Part shown: piece after piece, positions 35,135 through 44,226 of the stretch | How the letters are laid out: the number at the start of each line of letters is the position of its first letter | Position numbering within the stretch: position 1 is the stretch's first letter | Assembly: GCF_011050365.1 (NCBI RefSeq) | Contig: NZ_DRFV01000001.1 | Location: 248,001 to 312,000, forward strand | Source: Pseudohongiella sp. | GTDB lineage: Bacteria; Pseudomonadota; Gammaproteobacteria; Pseudomonadales; Pseudohongiellaceae | Direction of reading: 5' to 3' | Length of the DNA: 64,000 nucleotides | The notes under the pieces: generated by a model | What the model was told of the DNA's origin: nothing | The model's input: the letters and a program-made list of their open reading frames with translations, nothing else | The model's database searches: none | Position numbers and translations under genes: made by a program

Positions 35135-35701
35135 ATGAAAAGAACGACATTCCAAACCCTTTGTGTCATCGCAGGCCTGACCGCAGGTACCTACTCCACA
35201 GCATTGCTGGCAAACGAAACCGGTCCGTACGTCGGCGGCTCGCTTGGCCTGGTCAGCGTGGATGACAGTGAATTCGATGATGACAACAATGCATCCCGGT
35301 TGTTTGCCGGTTGGCAGATCAATCCCTATTTCGGCATTGAGGGTGGTTACACTGACTTCGGCGAATTCGGTGGTGACCTGGCCCGTTCTGACATCGACGG
35401 CTACAGCCTTGCTGCGACCGGTCGCCTGCCGCTGACTGACAGCTTCGCGCTGATAGCCAAAGCGGGGCGATTCTGGTGGGACAGTGATGTTCGGGTCGGT
35501 TCTTTCAGTGATCGGTTTAGCGGAAACGAGCTGACTTACGGTGTCGGGGCGCAATTCAGCATCACCGAGAGTCTGGCTCTGCAGGTGGCCTATGATCGAC
35601 TGGATGTTGATCTGGACCGCAATGAAATAGGTCCGATTGCCGGCGCTGATTTCGACTCCCGGGTCGATGTACTGTCAGCAGGCCTGAAATTCACATTCTG
35701 A
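35135..35701 (+). CDS. outer membrane beta-barrel protein (OmpA-like barrel)
   Basis: The 188-residue protein has a Sec signal peptide (cleavage near LLA-NE), then GPYVGGSLGLVSVDD and a series of amphipathic strands typical of a small eight-stranded barrel (OmpA/opacity-type domain). It ends with phenylalanine (GLKFTF), the usual outer membrane assembly signal. AGGAG lies 6 bases before the ATG. It has no peptidoglycan-binding OmpA C-domain. The near-perfect sigma-54 promoter upstream implies expression under a specific activator. Confidence 0.87.
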   Translation: MKRTTFQTLCVIAGLTAGTYSTALLANETGPYVGGSLGLVSVDDSEFDDDNNASRLFAGWQINPYFGIEGGYTDFGEFGGDLARSDIDGYSLAATGRLPLTDSFALIAKAGRFWWDSDVRVGSFSDRFSGNELTYGVGAQFSITESLALQVAYDRLDVDLDRNEIGPIAGADFDSRVDVLSAGLKFTF

Positions 35702-35880
35702 CAAATGTTTGGCGAATCAGAGTGGCTGGTTTAGCCAGAAGCTGGCAAAAGAGTTAACACGGATGTGTGCAAGGAAGTAGGAAATTGTCTGACACGGATG
35801 TTGACACGGAAGTTAGCGAAAGCGATTGAACGCGTAACGGGGATTGCCCCGGCACGCGTTCAACACGCTTCGGCGATGCA

Positions 35881-37062
35881 TCAGTAAACTTCGAACAGTC
35901 CAGCTGCGCCCATGCCGCCGCCGATGCACATGGTGCAGACGACATATTTGGCGCCGCGACGCTTACCTTCGATCAGAGCGTGACCGACCATGCGGGCGCC
36001 GCTCATGCCGTAAGGGTGACCGATGGAAATCGCGCCGCCGTTCACGTTCAGCAGTTCGTCGGGGATGCCCAGCTTGTCACGGCAATACAGCACCTGGACG
36101 GCAAACGCTTCATTAAGTTCCCACAGACCAATATCGTCCATCTTCAGGCCAAAACGCTTCAGCAGTTTGGGAATGGCAAACACCGGACCAATACCCATCT
36201 CGTCAGGATCGCAGCCAGCAACAGCCATGCCGCGATAAGCGCCGAGTGGGGTCAGGCCTTTCTGTTCGGCAAGCTTGCTGTCCATCAGGACACTGGCCGA
36301 TGCGCCGTCAGACAACTGGCTGGCATTGCCCGCAGTGATACAACCGCCTTCGATGACCGGCTTCAGGCCTGACAGGCCTTCGATATTGGTTTCCGGACGG
36401 TTACCTTCATCCTTGCCCAGCGTTACTTGTTTGAAGCTGACCTTGCCGGTTTCCTTGTCCATGACGCCCATGGTGGACTCCATGGGGGCCAGTTCCTGGT
36501 CAAACTTGCCGGCGGCCTGCGCGGCAGCGGTGCGCTGTTGGCTTTGCAGGCTGTACTCGTCCTGTGCTTCGCGGCTGATGTTGTAGCGTTTGGCAACCAC
36601 TTCTGCCGTTTGCAGCATCGGCATGTAGGCATCCTGTGACAGCGCAATGACGTTGTCATCAACCGTGCGGTACTTGTTGCGGTGATCATTCTGCACCAGG
36701 CTGATGGATTCCATGCCGGCGCCGATCACGATAGGCATATTGTCACAAATGATCTGTTTGGCGGCAGTGGCGATGGCCATCATGCCGGAAGCGCATTGAC
36801 GGTCCATGCTCATGCCGGACACAGTATTGGGCAGGCCGGCAGCGACTGACGCCAGGCGACCAATGTTGTAGCCCGTGGTGCCCTGTTGTACCGCGCAACC
36901 CATGACAACGTCGTCGATCTCGTCCAGGCCAACACCTGCGCGGCTGACGGCTTGCCGGATGGCATGTCCACCCAGTGTGGGGCCATCGGTGTTGTTGAAT
37001 GCTCCGCGATAGGCTTTGCCGATAGGCGTACGGGCTGTTGCGACGATGACAGCTTCTTTCAT
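35881..37062 (-). CDS. acetyl-CoA C-acyltransferase (thiolase)
   Basis: This is a 393-residue thiolase with the reactive cysteine in [11 protein letters not shown], the histidine in [16 protein letters not shown] and the second cysteine in [13 protein letters not shown]. The sequence from [28 protein letters not shown] resembles the group of steroid- or fatty-acid-degrading thiolases (FadA5/AtoB-like). It is monocistronic with an inverted repeat in its upstream region (37105-37145). The substrate is not determined. Confidence 0.93.
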   Translation of the reverse strand: MKEAVIVATARTPIGKAYRGAFNNTDGPTLGGHAIRQAVSRAGVGLDEIDDVVMGCAVQQGTTGYNIGRLASVAAGLPNTVSGMSMDRQCASGMMAIATAAKQIICDNMPIVIGAGMESISLVQNDHRNKYRTVDDNVIALSQDAYMPMLQTAEVVAKRYNISREAQDEYSLQSQQRTAAAQAAGKFDQELAPMESTMGVMDKETGKVSFKQVTLGKDEGNRPETNIEGLSGLKPVIEGGCITAGNASQLSDGASASVLMDSKLAEQKGLTPLGAYRGMAVAGCDPDEMGIGPVFAIPKLLKRFGLKMDDIGLWELNEAFAVQVLYCRDKLGIPDELLNVNGGAISIGHPYGMSGARMVGHALIEGKRRGAKYVVCTMCIGGGMGAAGLFEVY

Positions 37063-37104
37063 GATAGGTCCTTTGTCTTGATCAGTTGATTCTTGTTAAC
37101 ATTT

Positions 37105-37145
37105 TGAAAACGCTGAAATAATGGCAATTTTCAGGAGCGTTTTCA
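37105..37145. promoter_or_regulatory. 14-bp inverted repeat upstream of the thiolase
   Basis: TGAAAACGCTGAAA (37105-37118) is matched by the complementary TTTCAG (37129-37134) and GCGTTTTCA (37137-37145), with only a two-base insertion breaking the symmetry. It lies 43-83 bases before the thiolase ATG and looks like an operator or RNA hairpin. Confidence 0.6.
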
Positions 37146-37398
37146 TGGGTGACTGAGCGTTTGTTCGGAGCCAAGTGTAACGGAATTGCGCCCAATTCAG
37201 AACCCCTTAACGAGCGCCATGGAGAACCTTGTATAGCAATGGGCAGAATCTGTCGCGCCGTCGGTGGCTGCCGATTGGCGCGTCCTGTCGCAAGCCTGCC
37301 GCAACCGGGCCTGCCTCTATTGTGCGCTATAGTGCGCTGTGCTAGCGTCGGCAGCATATATGGATGAACGGTCTGGTTGTCTTCCCTGCGGGCCGTGT

Positions 37399-37422
37399 CT
37401 GAACACCGAATTGAGTGTTCAG
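37399..37422. promoter_or_regulatory. perfect 8-bp inverted repeat upstream of the copper protein
   Basis: CTGAACAC (37399-37406) and GTGTTCAG (37415-37422) are exactly complementary around CGAATTGA, 49 bases before the ATG at 37471. It could be an operator or a 5'-leader hairpin. Confidence 0.55.
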
Positions 37423-37470
37423 CCTTAGAAAAATAACTATACCCGTTGCCTTAATACCCCGGAGGAAGTC

Positions 37471-39213
37471 ATGAAGAAGCGTTTGTTATCCGCGTCATTA
37501 TCAGCCCTGGCTGTGCTTGGTCTGACCCTGAGCTCAAGCCTGCTCGCCAACGAACGTGTTGGTGATTTTGCCCTGCTGGATCACCAGGGCCTGTTCCATC
37601 ACATGGCCTGGTACGACAATCACAAGGCAGTTGTGCTGCTGGTGCATACCAATGACAGCCGCACTGCAGCAGAGGCATTGCCAGCTTTTCAGGCATTGAA
37701 AGACGCGCATGCCGACGACTTTCAGTTTTTCATGCTGAACCCTCTGGGCGAGTCCCGCGACTTGGTGTCTGCCGTTGCAGCAGAGCAGAATAATGACATT
37801 CCCGTCCTGATTGATGATGCCCAGTTAATCGCCGAAGCCATGGGTGTGCGCGCTGCCGGTGAGGTACTGGTGCTTGATCCGCGTACGTTCACGTTGAGTT
37901 ATCGTGGTCCGGTCAGCGGCTTGTCCCAGGCATTGGCAGACATTGATGCCGGCAATGCGGTATCGGCACCCGAGCTCGCCGTCACCGGTGAAGCCATCGA
38001 ATATCCGGCGCGCGACAGCAACATGGCCCGTGAGGTTTCCTATACCAATGAGGTAGCACCGATCCTGGCGGAAAACTGTGCCTCCTGTCACCGTGAGGGT
38101 GGTATCGCACCCTTTGCCCTGAACAGCCACACCATGGCGCAGGGTTGGTCACCGATGATCCGTGAAGTACTGATGACCAAACGTATGCCACCGGGTCAGA
38201 TCGATCCGCATGTCGGTGATTTCGTCAACAGTCTGACGCTGGCAGTCGAAGACCAGCAGGCCATCCTGCACTGGATTGCTCAGGGCTCTCAATTCGATGG
38301 CCCGCAGGACCCACTGGCGCAACTGACCTGGCCTGAGACTGACTGGGCATTTGGTGAGCCGGATCTGATCGTGAAAGTGCCGCCGCAGTCAATCCCGGCC
38401 ACCGGGGTGCTGGATTACATCAATGTGGTTGTGCCCTTTGAAGGTCTCACCGAAGATCGCTGGGTTCGTGCCAGCCAGTACATTGCCGGTGATCGCACGG
38501 TTCTCCACCACACCCTGAACAGCATTCTGCCCCCCGGTTCCAACGGACGTCGTAGTTTCCTGGGCGGCGGCAACGCCGATGAGCCCAGCATTACCGCCTA
38601 CATTCCCGGCGCCGAGCCTTATCACGAACCGGAAAATACCGGCGGTCTGCTGCGCGCGGGGTCACAATTGGCGTTGCAGCTGCATTACACCACCACGGGT
38701 CGCGAAACGGTAGATGCCAGCGAGATCGGCATCTGGTTCTATCCGGAAGGATTTGTGCCGGAGAAGCGCATGTCAGGTCAATGTGCCTGTATCTTCACGC
38801 CGACGTGGACCAACATCCCACCGAATGACCCTGATTTTGAAATGGCGCAAACCATTACTGTGCCACGTGACGCCTATTTGCACACCTTTCTGCCGCACAT
38901 GCATTTCCGCGGCAAGCGCATGCGTTTCGAGGCGCAGTATCCTGATGGCAGCAGTGAAGAGTTGATCAACATCGCCAACTACAACTATAACTGGCAACTG
39001 GCCTATAAGCTGCGGGAGCCCAAGCTGGTTCCAGCGGGCACCAAAATCGTCGCCACTGGCGCGTTCGATAACTCGGCGCAAAATCCGGCGAATCCGGATC
39101 CGGATCGTTCGGTGCCCTGGGGCCAGCAAAGCTGGGATGAGATGTTCTTTGGCGCGGTCACCTGGCAGTTCGTAGACCAGGGCCCGGCAGCCGAACAGGT
39201 CGCCGCGCAGTAA
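37471..39213 (+). CDS. exported redoxin-cytochrome c-PHM-like copper protein
   Basis: The 580-residue protein starts with a Sec signal peptide (cleavage near LLA-NE), followed by a thioredoxin-fold domain without a CxxC (about residues 30-170). A cytochrome c segment with heme motif CASCH (203-207) comes next. The C-terminal 290 residues resemble the copper type II monooxygenase (PHM/DBH) core: HH (346-347), LQLHY (H405), PHMHFRG (H476, H478) and DEMFF (M558) correspond to the six copper ligands of peptidylglycine hydroxylating monooxygenase. It is probably a periplasmic oxidase with a built-in electron donor. The substrate is unknown. GGAGGA precedes the ATG. Confidence 0.8.
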   Translation: MKKRLLSASLSALAVLGLTLSSSLLANERVGDFALLDHQGLFHHMAWYDNHKAVVLLVHTNDSRTAAEALPAFQALKDAHADDFQFFMLNPLGESRDLVSAVAAEQNNDIPVLIDDAQLIAEAMGVRAAGEVLVLDPRTFTLSYRGPVSGLSQALADIDAGNAVSAPELAVTGEAIEYPARDSNMAREVSYTNEVAPILAENCASCHREGGIAPFALNSHTMAQGWSPMIREVLMTKRMPPGQIDPHVGDFVNSLTLAVEDQQAILHWIAQGSQFDGPQDPLAQLTWPETDWAFGEPDLIVKVPPQSIPATGVLDYINVVVPFEGLTEDRWVRASQYIAGDRTVLHHTLNSILPPGSNGRRSFLGGGNADEPSITAYIPGAEPYHEPENTGGLLRAGSQLALQLHYTTTGRETVDASEIGIWFYPEGFVPEKRMSGQCACIFTPTWTNIPPNDPDFEMAQTITVPRDAYLHTFLPHMHFRGKRMRFEAQYPDGSSEELINIANYNYNWQLAYKLREPKLVPAGTKIVATGAFDNSAQNPANPDPDRSVPWGQQSWDEMFFGAVTWQFVDQGPAAEQVAAQ

Positions 39214-39230
39214 TTACGCAAGCTCGTTAT

Positions 39231-39271
39231 AAAAAAGGGGACGGAGGGATTTAATCCTTCGTCCCCTTTTT
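39231..39271. repeat. REP-like palindrome GGGGACGGAGG, likely terminator
   Basis: AAAAAGGGGACGGAGGGATT pairs with AATCCTTCGTCCCCTTTTT in a near-perfect stem, 18 bases after the copper-protein stop and ending in a T-run. It matches the arms of the repeat at 2711-2835 and can act as a terminator. Confidence 0.8.
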
Positions 39272-39415
39272 CGTTACGAATAAGCCGTCTGGGCAGTGCC
39301 TAGCGGCTCGCGGCTGCAGAGGGGGAGGTTCCTCGGGTACACCCTCGCTCACAACCCCCTCCACATCCACGGCCTGGATCCGCTCAAGTGGGAAGCCTGC
39401 ACAAGCCGGTCGGGG

Positions 39416-39507
39416 CTGGGTGTCAACTGAAGGGGCTTATGCGGCAGGGAAGCCGCATAAGAGCCCCCACGGATGGGTTCACGGCGTCCCCTGAAGGTGA
39501 CACCCAG
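39416..39507. repeat. long nested hairpin with 10-bp outer arms
   Basis: CTGGGTGTCA (39416-39425) pairs with TGACACCCAG (39498-39507). Inside, CTTATGCGGC (39436-39445) pairs with GCCGCATAAG (39452-39461), extended by GGGG/CCCC across a one-base bulge. The form resembles the hairpins at 11788 and 17715. Confidence 0.75.
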
Positions 39508-39593
39508 TCACGACAGGCGTTCCCGAAACGAAGTGTCTCGGGAGTTCCCCCAGCCGCCAGGTATCGTGCTATCGGCCGTCTGGAGTTGTTCAT

Positions 39594-41162
39594 CTAAAGC
39601 AGCTCATAGCCGGACACAGCCCCTGGCCCCAGCGGCAAACCCAGCCAGATCCACAGCATGGTCAGAATCAGGCCCGTGATCATCATCCAGATACTGTAGG
39701 GAATCATCGTCGCCGCCAGACTGCCCAGGCCGAAGTCCTTCTGCCAGCGATGGCAGAACGCCAGTATCAACGGGAAGTAGGGCATCAGCGGCGTAATGAT
39801 GTTGGTCGCGCCATCACCGACACGGTAGGCTGCGGTCGCCATTTCCGGGCTGATGCCCAGCAACATCAGCATGGGTACCAGGACCGGCGCCAACAGGGCC
39901 CACTTGGCACTGGCAGAACCGATAAACAGGTTGATCATGCCGGTCAGCAGAATGATCAGGGCCATCAGAACCGGCATCGGCAGCGACGTCGCCTGAATAA
40001 CGGCAGCGCCATTGATCGCAAAGATCAGGCCCAGATTGGACCAGTTGAACATGGCAACAAAATGCGCCGCAGCAAATGCCAGCACCAGGTAATAGGACAG
40101 ATCCGCCATTGCCTCGGACATCATGCGCACCACATCGCGGTGCGAACTGACACTGCCCGTGACACTGCCGTAGGCCCAGCCACAGGCCAGGAACAGAATA
40201 AAAAATGCGGCAACCAGTGATTGGTAGAATGGCTGCATGCTCGCAGCACCGGCGTCCTCATTGATCAGCGGCGTGCCTGGTGCAAAACACATGAGCACCC
40301 AGGCCAGCACCACAACCAGCGCTGCCAGGCCGGCCCGGCGCATACCTTTGCGCTCATCATCACTGAGTATTCCGGAGTCGCGCTGGGTGATCGCGGCCGA
40401 TCCCTTGTTGGCATCGGATATAGGCGTCAGACGTGGCTCAATGATGTTATCGGTGACATACCAGATCACCGGCAGATAAATGCACGTCATCGCGGCAATA
40501 AAGTACCAGTTGCCGGCAATGTTCATCACCCAGCTGGTATCCAGAGTCACCACGGCCGCCTCGGTAATGCCAAACAGCAGGGCATCGAGCTGGCCCGGAA
40601 TCAGGTTGGCCGAGAAGCCGCCGGAAACACCGGCGAAACCGGCTGCAATACCGGCAATCGGGTGTCGCCCGGCGGCCGCAAACACCACCCCTGCCAACGG
40701 TATCAGCACCACGTAAGCGGCATCTGCCGCCAGGTTGCCCACCATCGCCAGCAATGCCACAACGGGTGTCAGCAAGGCGGCGGGTGCGGCTTTTACTGCG
40801 CTGCTCATGACGGCGGCGAACAAACCACTGCGCTCCGCCACGCCGGCCCCCAACATCACCACCAACACATAACCCAGCGGGTGGAAGTGGGTAAACGTGG
40901 TTGGCATTTCCACCAGCAGGCGCTGGATATTGTCCGCTGATAACAGACTGGCCGCCTCAATTATGAGTGGGCTGCCATCGGCCAGAAACTGGGTGGGATG
41001 CACGGCGTTCAGACCGGCCAGCGCAGCGATTACGCTGATGGCAACGATAACAAGTATCAGCCACAGAAAAATGAACACCGGATCGGGCAGGCGGTTGCCG
41101 TTGTATTCAATCCAGCCAAGAATGCCGGGTTGGCGAGGTGTAACAGGGGGAGTCTGAGACAT
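39594..41162 (-). CDS. AbgT-family transporter
   Basis: The 522-residue inner membrane protein starts at ATG 41162, seven bases after AGGA, with GILGWIEYNGNRLPDPVFIFLWL. It has about 11-13 hydrophobic segments and the conserved GDGATNIITPLMPYFPL near the C-terminus, the signature of the AbgT family. Members import p-aminobenzoyl-glutamate or export sulphonamides by proton antiport. The longer upstream frame crosses the intergenic region and is not supported. An XRE-type regulator is encoded divergently 296 bases away. Confidence 0.92.
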   Translation of the reverse strand: MSQTPPVTPRQPGILGWIEYNGNRLPDPVFIFLWLILVIVAISVIAALAGLNAVHPTQFLADGSPLIIEAASLLSADNIQRLLVEMPTTFTHFHPLGYVLVVMLGAGVAERSGLFAAVMSSAVKAAPAALLTPVVALLAMVGNLAADAAYVVLIPLAGVVFAAAGRHPIAGIAAGFAGVSGGFSANLIPGQLDALLFGITEAAVVTLDTSWVMNIAGNWYFIAAMTCIYLPVIWYVTDNIIEPRLTPISDANKGSAAITQRDSGILSDDERKGMRRAGLAALVVVLAWVLMCFAPGTPLINEDAGAASMQPFYQSLVAAFFILFLACGWAYGSVTGSVSSHRDVVRMMSEAMADLSYYLVLAFAAAHFVAMFNWSNLGLIFAINGAAVIQATSLPMPVLMALIILLTGMINLFIGSASAKWALLAPVLVPMLMLLGISPEMATAAYRVGDGATNIITPLMPYFPLILAFCHRWQKDFGLGSLAATMIPYSIWMMITGLILTMLWIWLGLPLGPGAVSGYELL

Positions 41163-41419
41163 GTTGAAGTCCTTTAGCGGATCTTTTGATTGGAAGTGCA
41201 CCAGGCAGGCACGCCAAATAACATCGCAAGCATAATTCAGCTCGTGCGGTGGCGCAAACCAGGGATAAGAATCGCAGGGCCCGGATGGGACAGTGAGGCA
41301 GGTCGAAAAGGATGCCGGCAAGATATCGGGGGTGGCGGTATCGTCCGACACCACAACCCCCGACGGTACTGCTTGCTTCCTGCTGGCGTAAACAGTCGGT
41401 TTCCGAGGTTTTCCCGGTT

Positions 41420-41435
41420 GAACCGCATGTGGTTC
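41420..41435. promoter_or_regulatory. distal operator-like palindrome of the XRE gene
   Basis: GAACCGCATGTGGTTC has complementary GAACC/GGTTC arms around six bases. Its centre is 30 bp (about three helical turns) from the related palindrome at 41450-41465, sharing the pattern AACC-N6-GGTT. Confidence 0.5.
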
Positions 41436-41449
41436 GTCAATAGCAGTAT

Positions 41450-41465
41450 AAACCATGTATGGTTC
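41450..41465. promoter_or_regulatory. proximal operator-like palindrome overlapping the XRE start
   Basis: AAACCATGTATGGTTC contains the perfect AACCAT/ATGGTT inverted repeat and covers the start codon at 41459. A TATAAA at 41447-41452 would place the transcript start at or next to the ATG. Binding here would block both transcription and RNA polymerase escape, which suggests autoregulation. Confidence 0.55.
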
Positions 41466-41773
41466 ACTTGCGCGCAAGATTGGCTGTTTTTATCCGGGAA
41501 GCACGAGGCGACGTGCCGCAGCGGGTTTTTGCCCGAAAAATGGGTGTGGCGCAATCGACTATCATGCGTATCGAAAACGAAGATCAGAATGTGACTCTGG
41601 ATACCCTGGAGCAGTTATGCAAGGCCTTCCACGTTGATGTCGGTGAGCTCTTCCCGGTCACGCGCGGCATGCGTGTGTATCCCCCGTCGGCCCGGGTCTC
41701 GGCAATGCCGGCGTCGACCATGATCCATGATTCAGCGGCACAAAACGGCAAGTCTGGTAAATCGGGTAAGTGA
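41459..41773 (+). CDS. XRE-family helix-turn-helix regulator
   Basis: This 104-residue DNA-binding protein has an XRE/Cro helix-turn-helix at residues 8-65 (VFARKMGVAQSTIMRIENEDQNVTL shows the turn) and a short Ser/Gly/Lys-rich tail. The basic, truncated C-terminus has no sensory domain. It is divergent from the AbgT transporter gene and preceded by two palindromes, so it probably represses itself and perhaps the transporter. No clear Shine-Dalgarno precedes the ATG, and the transcript may be leaderless. Confidence 0.82.
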   Translation: MVHLRARLAVFIREARGDVPQRVFARKMGVAQSTIMRIENEDQNVTLDTLEQLCKAFHVDVGELFPVTRGMRVYPPSARVSAMPASTMIHDSAAQNGKSGKSGK

Positions 41774-41793
41774 TAAAAGCAGTATGGCAACGG

Positions 41794-42117
41794 TCAGATA
41801 AAACTCAGGGTCGCCAGAGCATTGGTCAGGTTAAGCAGCAGAAACAGCATGGCGATACGGCCCAGTGCCTTGCCCGGGTCATCACCCTGATAAGCGAATT
41901 TGATGCCCGTCAACAGGGCAAATGTCCATCCCAGCGTTAACCCCAGTAGTGTGATATACCTTGGCCAGGCCTCGTCGGCGACGGCGAGGCTTCCCAGAAT
42001 AAAAAATACCGCGGCGCCCGCCAGGTAAAGCACCCAGTAGGTCAGGGCCAGGCCATAGCTGCCATTGATCAGGCGCTTTACTGCGCCACTTGATTTCAGG
42101 TCGGGACTACTGCTCAT
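41794..42117 (-). CDS. small three-helix membrane protein, unknown
   Basis: The 107-residue product has three hydrophobic segments (ALTYWVLYLAGAAVFFILGSL, YITLLGLTLGWTFALLTGI and IAMLFLLLNLTNALATL) and no motif I recognise. The amphipathic N-terminus is polar. It is convergent with the XRE gene and divergent from yfbR. The length and hydrophobicity pattern support a real gene; the function is unknown. Confidence 0.7.
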   Translation of the reverse strand: MSSSPDLKSSGAVKRLINGSYGLALTYWVLYLAGAAVFFILGSLAVADEAWPRYITLLGLTLGWTFALLTGIKFAYQGDDPGKALGRIAMLFLLLNLTNALATLSFI

Positions 42118-42335
42118 TCAGGGTTACGCTCGCTGGTGGGTCATGGCGGACTCATATCTTGTATACGCACCCGTATAGTACCAGCAGCCCGGTTGCTGCT
42201 CCAGACATCCGGCTGTTATCCGGCCACGTTGCCGTGGCCGGGTTTGCAGTTTGATTCAGTTTGGACGCGCATCGACATGGCCGCACGGTTATAATGCCGG
42301 CTCAAGTCACTCTTAGCGTTATTAAAGAGCCAACT

Positions 42336-42959
42336 ATGCCCGATACGACGTCCACAAAGAAACAGCCCGCCCCAGTGCGAAGTCATTTCTATGCCTACAT
42401 CAGCAAATTGCGTTGGCTCCAGCGCTGGGGCATGAAGCGTAATGTGATCAGCGAAAACGTCATGGAGCACAGTTGGGAAGTGGCGACCATTGCTCATGTG
42501 CTGGCGCTGGCCAGGAACCGGTATTTTGGTGGTACGGTTGACGTCAATGCCGTGGTGGTGGCGGCGCTGTACCATGACTGCAGCGAAGTCATTACCGGCG
42601 ATATGCCGTCGCCGATAAAATACCACTCTCCGGAAATTACCAAGGCGTACAAGGCCATTGAGCATCAGGCCGACCATGAGTTGCTGAGCTTGTTGCCCGA
42701 TGACCTGAAAGCTGATTTCAGGCCGGTACTGGTGGAGGCGGAAATCGTTCCTGAGTATCACACCCTGATCAAGTCAGCGGATACCATTTGTGCCTATCTC
42801 AAATGCAAGGCCGAGGTACAGGCTGGCAATCCCGAATTCCGCAAGGCAGAAGAGGATGTCCGCAGGCGTCTGGAGCGAGATGACTGCCCTGAAGTCAGAT
42901 ATTTCCTGGAGACCTTTGCGCCCAGTTATGGTCTGACGCTGGACGAGTTGTTGCGCTGA
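42336..42959 (+). CDS. yfbR: 5'-deoxynucleotidase (YfbR-like HD hydrolase)
   Basis: The 207-residue HD-domain phosphohydrolase shows the metal-binding histidine in ENVMEHSWEVA, the HD pair in ALYHDCSEVITGDMPSPIKY and a later aspartate in LIKSADTICAYLKCKAE, as in E. coli YfbR. It dephosphorylates deoxyribonucleoside 5'-monophosphates in the cytoplasm, helping to balance dNTP pools. The frame is open from 42261; ATG 42336 gives the family length. Confidence 0.94.
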   Translation: MPDTTSTKKQPAPVRSHFYAYISKLRWLQRWGMKRNVISENVMEHSWEVATIAHVLALARNRYFGGTVDVNAVVVAALYHDCSEVITGDMPSPIKYHSPEITKAYKAIEHQADHELLSLLPDDLKADFRPVLVEAEIVPEYHTLIKSADTICAYLKCKAEVQAGNPEFRKAEEDVRRRLERDDCPEVRYFLETFAPSYGLTLDELLR

Positions 42960-42984
42960 TGACCGGGTTTAAAGGGAGACCAAG

Positions 42985-44226
42985 TTGACAGGATATCTGG
43001 CATTCATACGGCGGCACTGGGCATTGCTCGGTTTTGGTTTTACCGCCGTGTTCTGGGGTAACTTCGGGCAGTCGTTTTTTGTGGCCTGGTTTGGCGCTGA
43101 TATACAACGTACCCTGGGCATGAGTGCGGGCGAGTATGGTGGCGCCTATTCGCTGGCAACCCTGGCGTCGGCGGTGACCGTGGTTTGGGCGGGCGGCCTG
43201 ATCGACCGCCTGACGTTGCGTACCTACGCTGTTGCGGTGGCGTTGGGTCTGGCGGTTGCATTGACGGTGCTGTCGCAGGCTAACGGCTTGGTGACATTGC
43301 TGCTCGGGTTCTTTTTGCTCAGATTGTTCGGCCAGTCGTTGCTGCCCCATGGCGGCATGACCACCATGACGCGCTATTTTGTGGCAGAACGGGGCAAAGC
43401 CGTCAGCATTGCCATGTCAGGCGTGCCCCTGGGCGAAATCGTGCTGCCCCTGATGGCAGTGGCGATGATCGCCGCCATCGGCTGGCAGGCGAGTTTTGCC
43501 TTTATCGCAGTAGCTGCCGTGCTGGTGCTTATACCGTTTATGTTATGGCTGCTGAGCCGTAGCCACATGACACAGCCGCCGACGGCGGCAGGCAAACCGT
43601 CCGCGGGCGCAGCGAACGGGGATAACAAGGGCGCGGGGCGCCGTGAGATGCTGCGCGATTACCGTTTCTGGCTGGCGCTGCCGGGGTTGATGGCAAATCC
43701 GTTCCTGATCACCGGTGTCTTTATTCACCAGAATTTTCTCGTCGTCGACAAGGGCTGGAGTTTGAGTTGGCTGGCGACCTGCTTTGTGGTCTACGGTGCC
43801 GTGCACTGGCTCAGCTCGCTTGTGTCAGGTGTACTGGTCGACCGTTTCAAAGGCCCGCGCCTGGTCGGTATATTCCTGTTGCCGATGTTCATCAGCATGC
43901 TGGTGGCGGCTCTGATGCCCGGCGATATGGCAGCCCTGATCATGCTGGCGTTGCTGGGCATGTCGGCCGGTAGCAGTCCGCCCATTACCGGTTCACTATG
44001 GCCTGAAATATACGGGACGCGTAAACTGGGTGCGATTCGTTCCCTGAATATGGCTATCATGGTGCTGGCAACGGCAATTTCGCCCGTACTATTTGGTTAT
44101 TTTATTGATCACGGAGTGGACGCCTACGGTTTGTTTGGCGCCTGCGCTGTTTATGTATTTGTTGCGTCGCTGCTAATGATGGCGTCGTATCCCAGAAACC
44201 CGACACCCGTACCAGGTGCTGAATGA
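42985..44226 (+). CDS. MFS transporter
   Basis: The 413-residue inner membrane carrier has 12 hydrophobic segments with a charged loop after the sixth (SRSHMTQPPTAAGKPSAGAANGD). The TTG start at 42985 is preceded by AAAGGGAG. It overlaps the ppc start by four bases (ATGA), so the two are translationally coupled. The substrate is unknown; coupling to ppc hints at a carboxylate but does not prove it. Confidence 0.88.
   Translation: MTGYLAFIRRHWALLGFGFTAVFWGNFGQSFFVAWFGADIQRTLGMSAGEYGGAYSLATLASAVTVVWAGGLIDRLTLRTYAVAVALGLAVALTVLSQANGLVTLLLGFFLLRLFGQSLLPHGGMTTMTRYFVAERGKAVSIAMSGVPLGEIVLPLMAVAMIAAIGWQASFAFIAVAAVLVLIPFMLWLLSRSHMTQPPTAAGKPSAGAANGDNKGAGRREMLRDYRFWLALPGLMANPFLITGVFIHQNFLVVDKGWSLSWLATCFVVYGAVHWLSSLVSGVLVDRFKGPRLVGIFLLPMFISMLVAALMPGDMAALIMLALLGMSAGSSPPITGSLWPEIYGTRKLGAIRSLNMAIMVLATAISPVLFGYFIDHGVDAYGLFGACAVYVFVASLLMMASYPRNPTPVPGAE

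Larger units (their letters stand above)
37063..37470. other. divergent intergenic region with two inverted repeats
   Basis: This 408-base gap separates the thiolase start from the copper-protein start. It holds the inverted repeat 37105-37145 on the thiolase side and a perfect 8-bp inverted repeat at 37399-37422 on the other side. TATAGT at 37328-37333 could be a -10 element for the rightward gene, though without a good -35. I see no gene in it. Confidence 0.6.
39214..39593. other. gene-free region between convergent genes
   Basis: This 380-base gap has the REP-like palindrome at its left and a complex hairpin at 39416-39507. The part in between includes AGGGGG...ACCCCCT complementarity (39318-39360). 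I see no gene or promoter in it. Confidence 0.6.
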
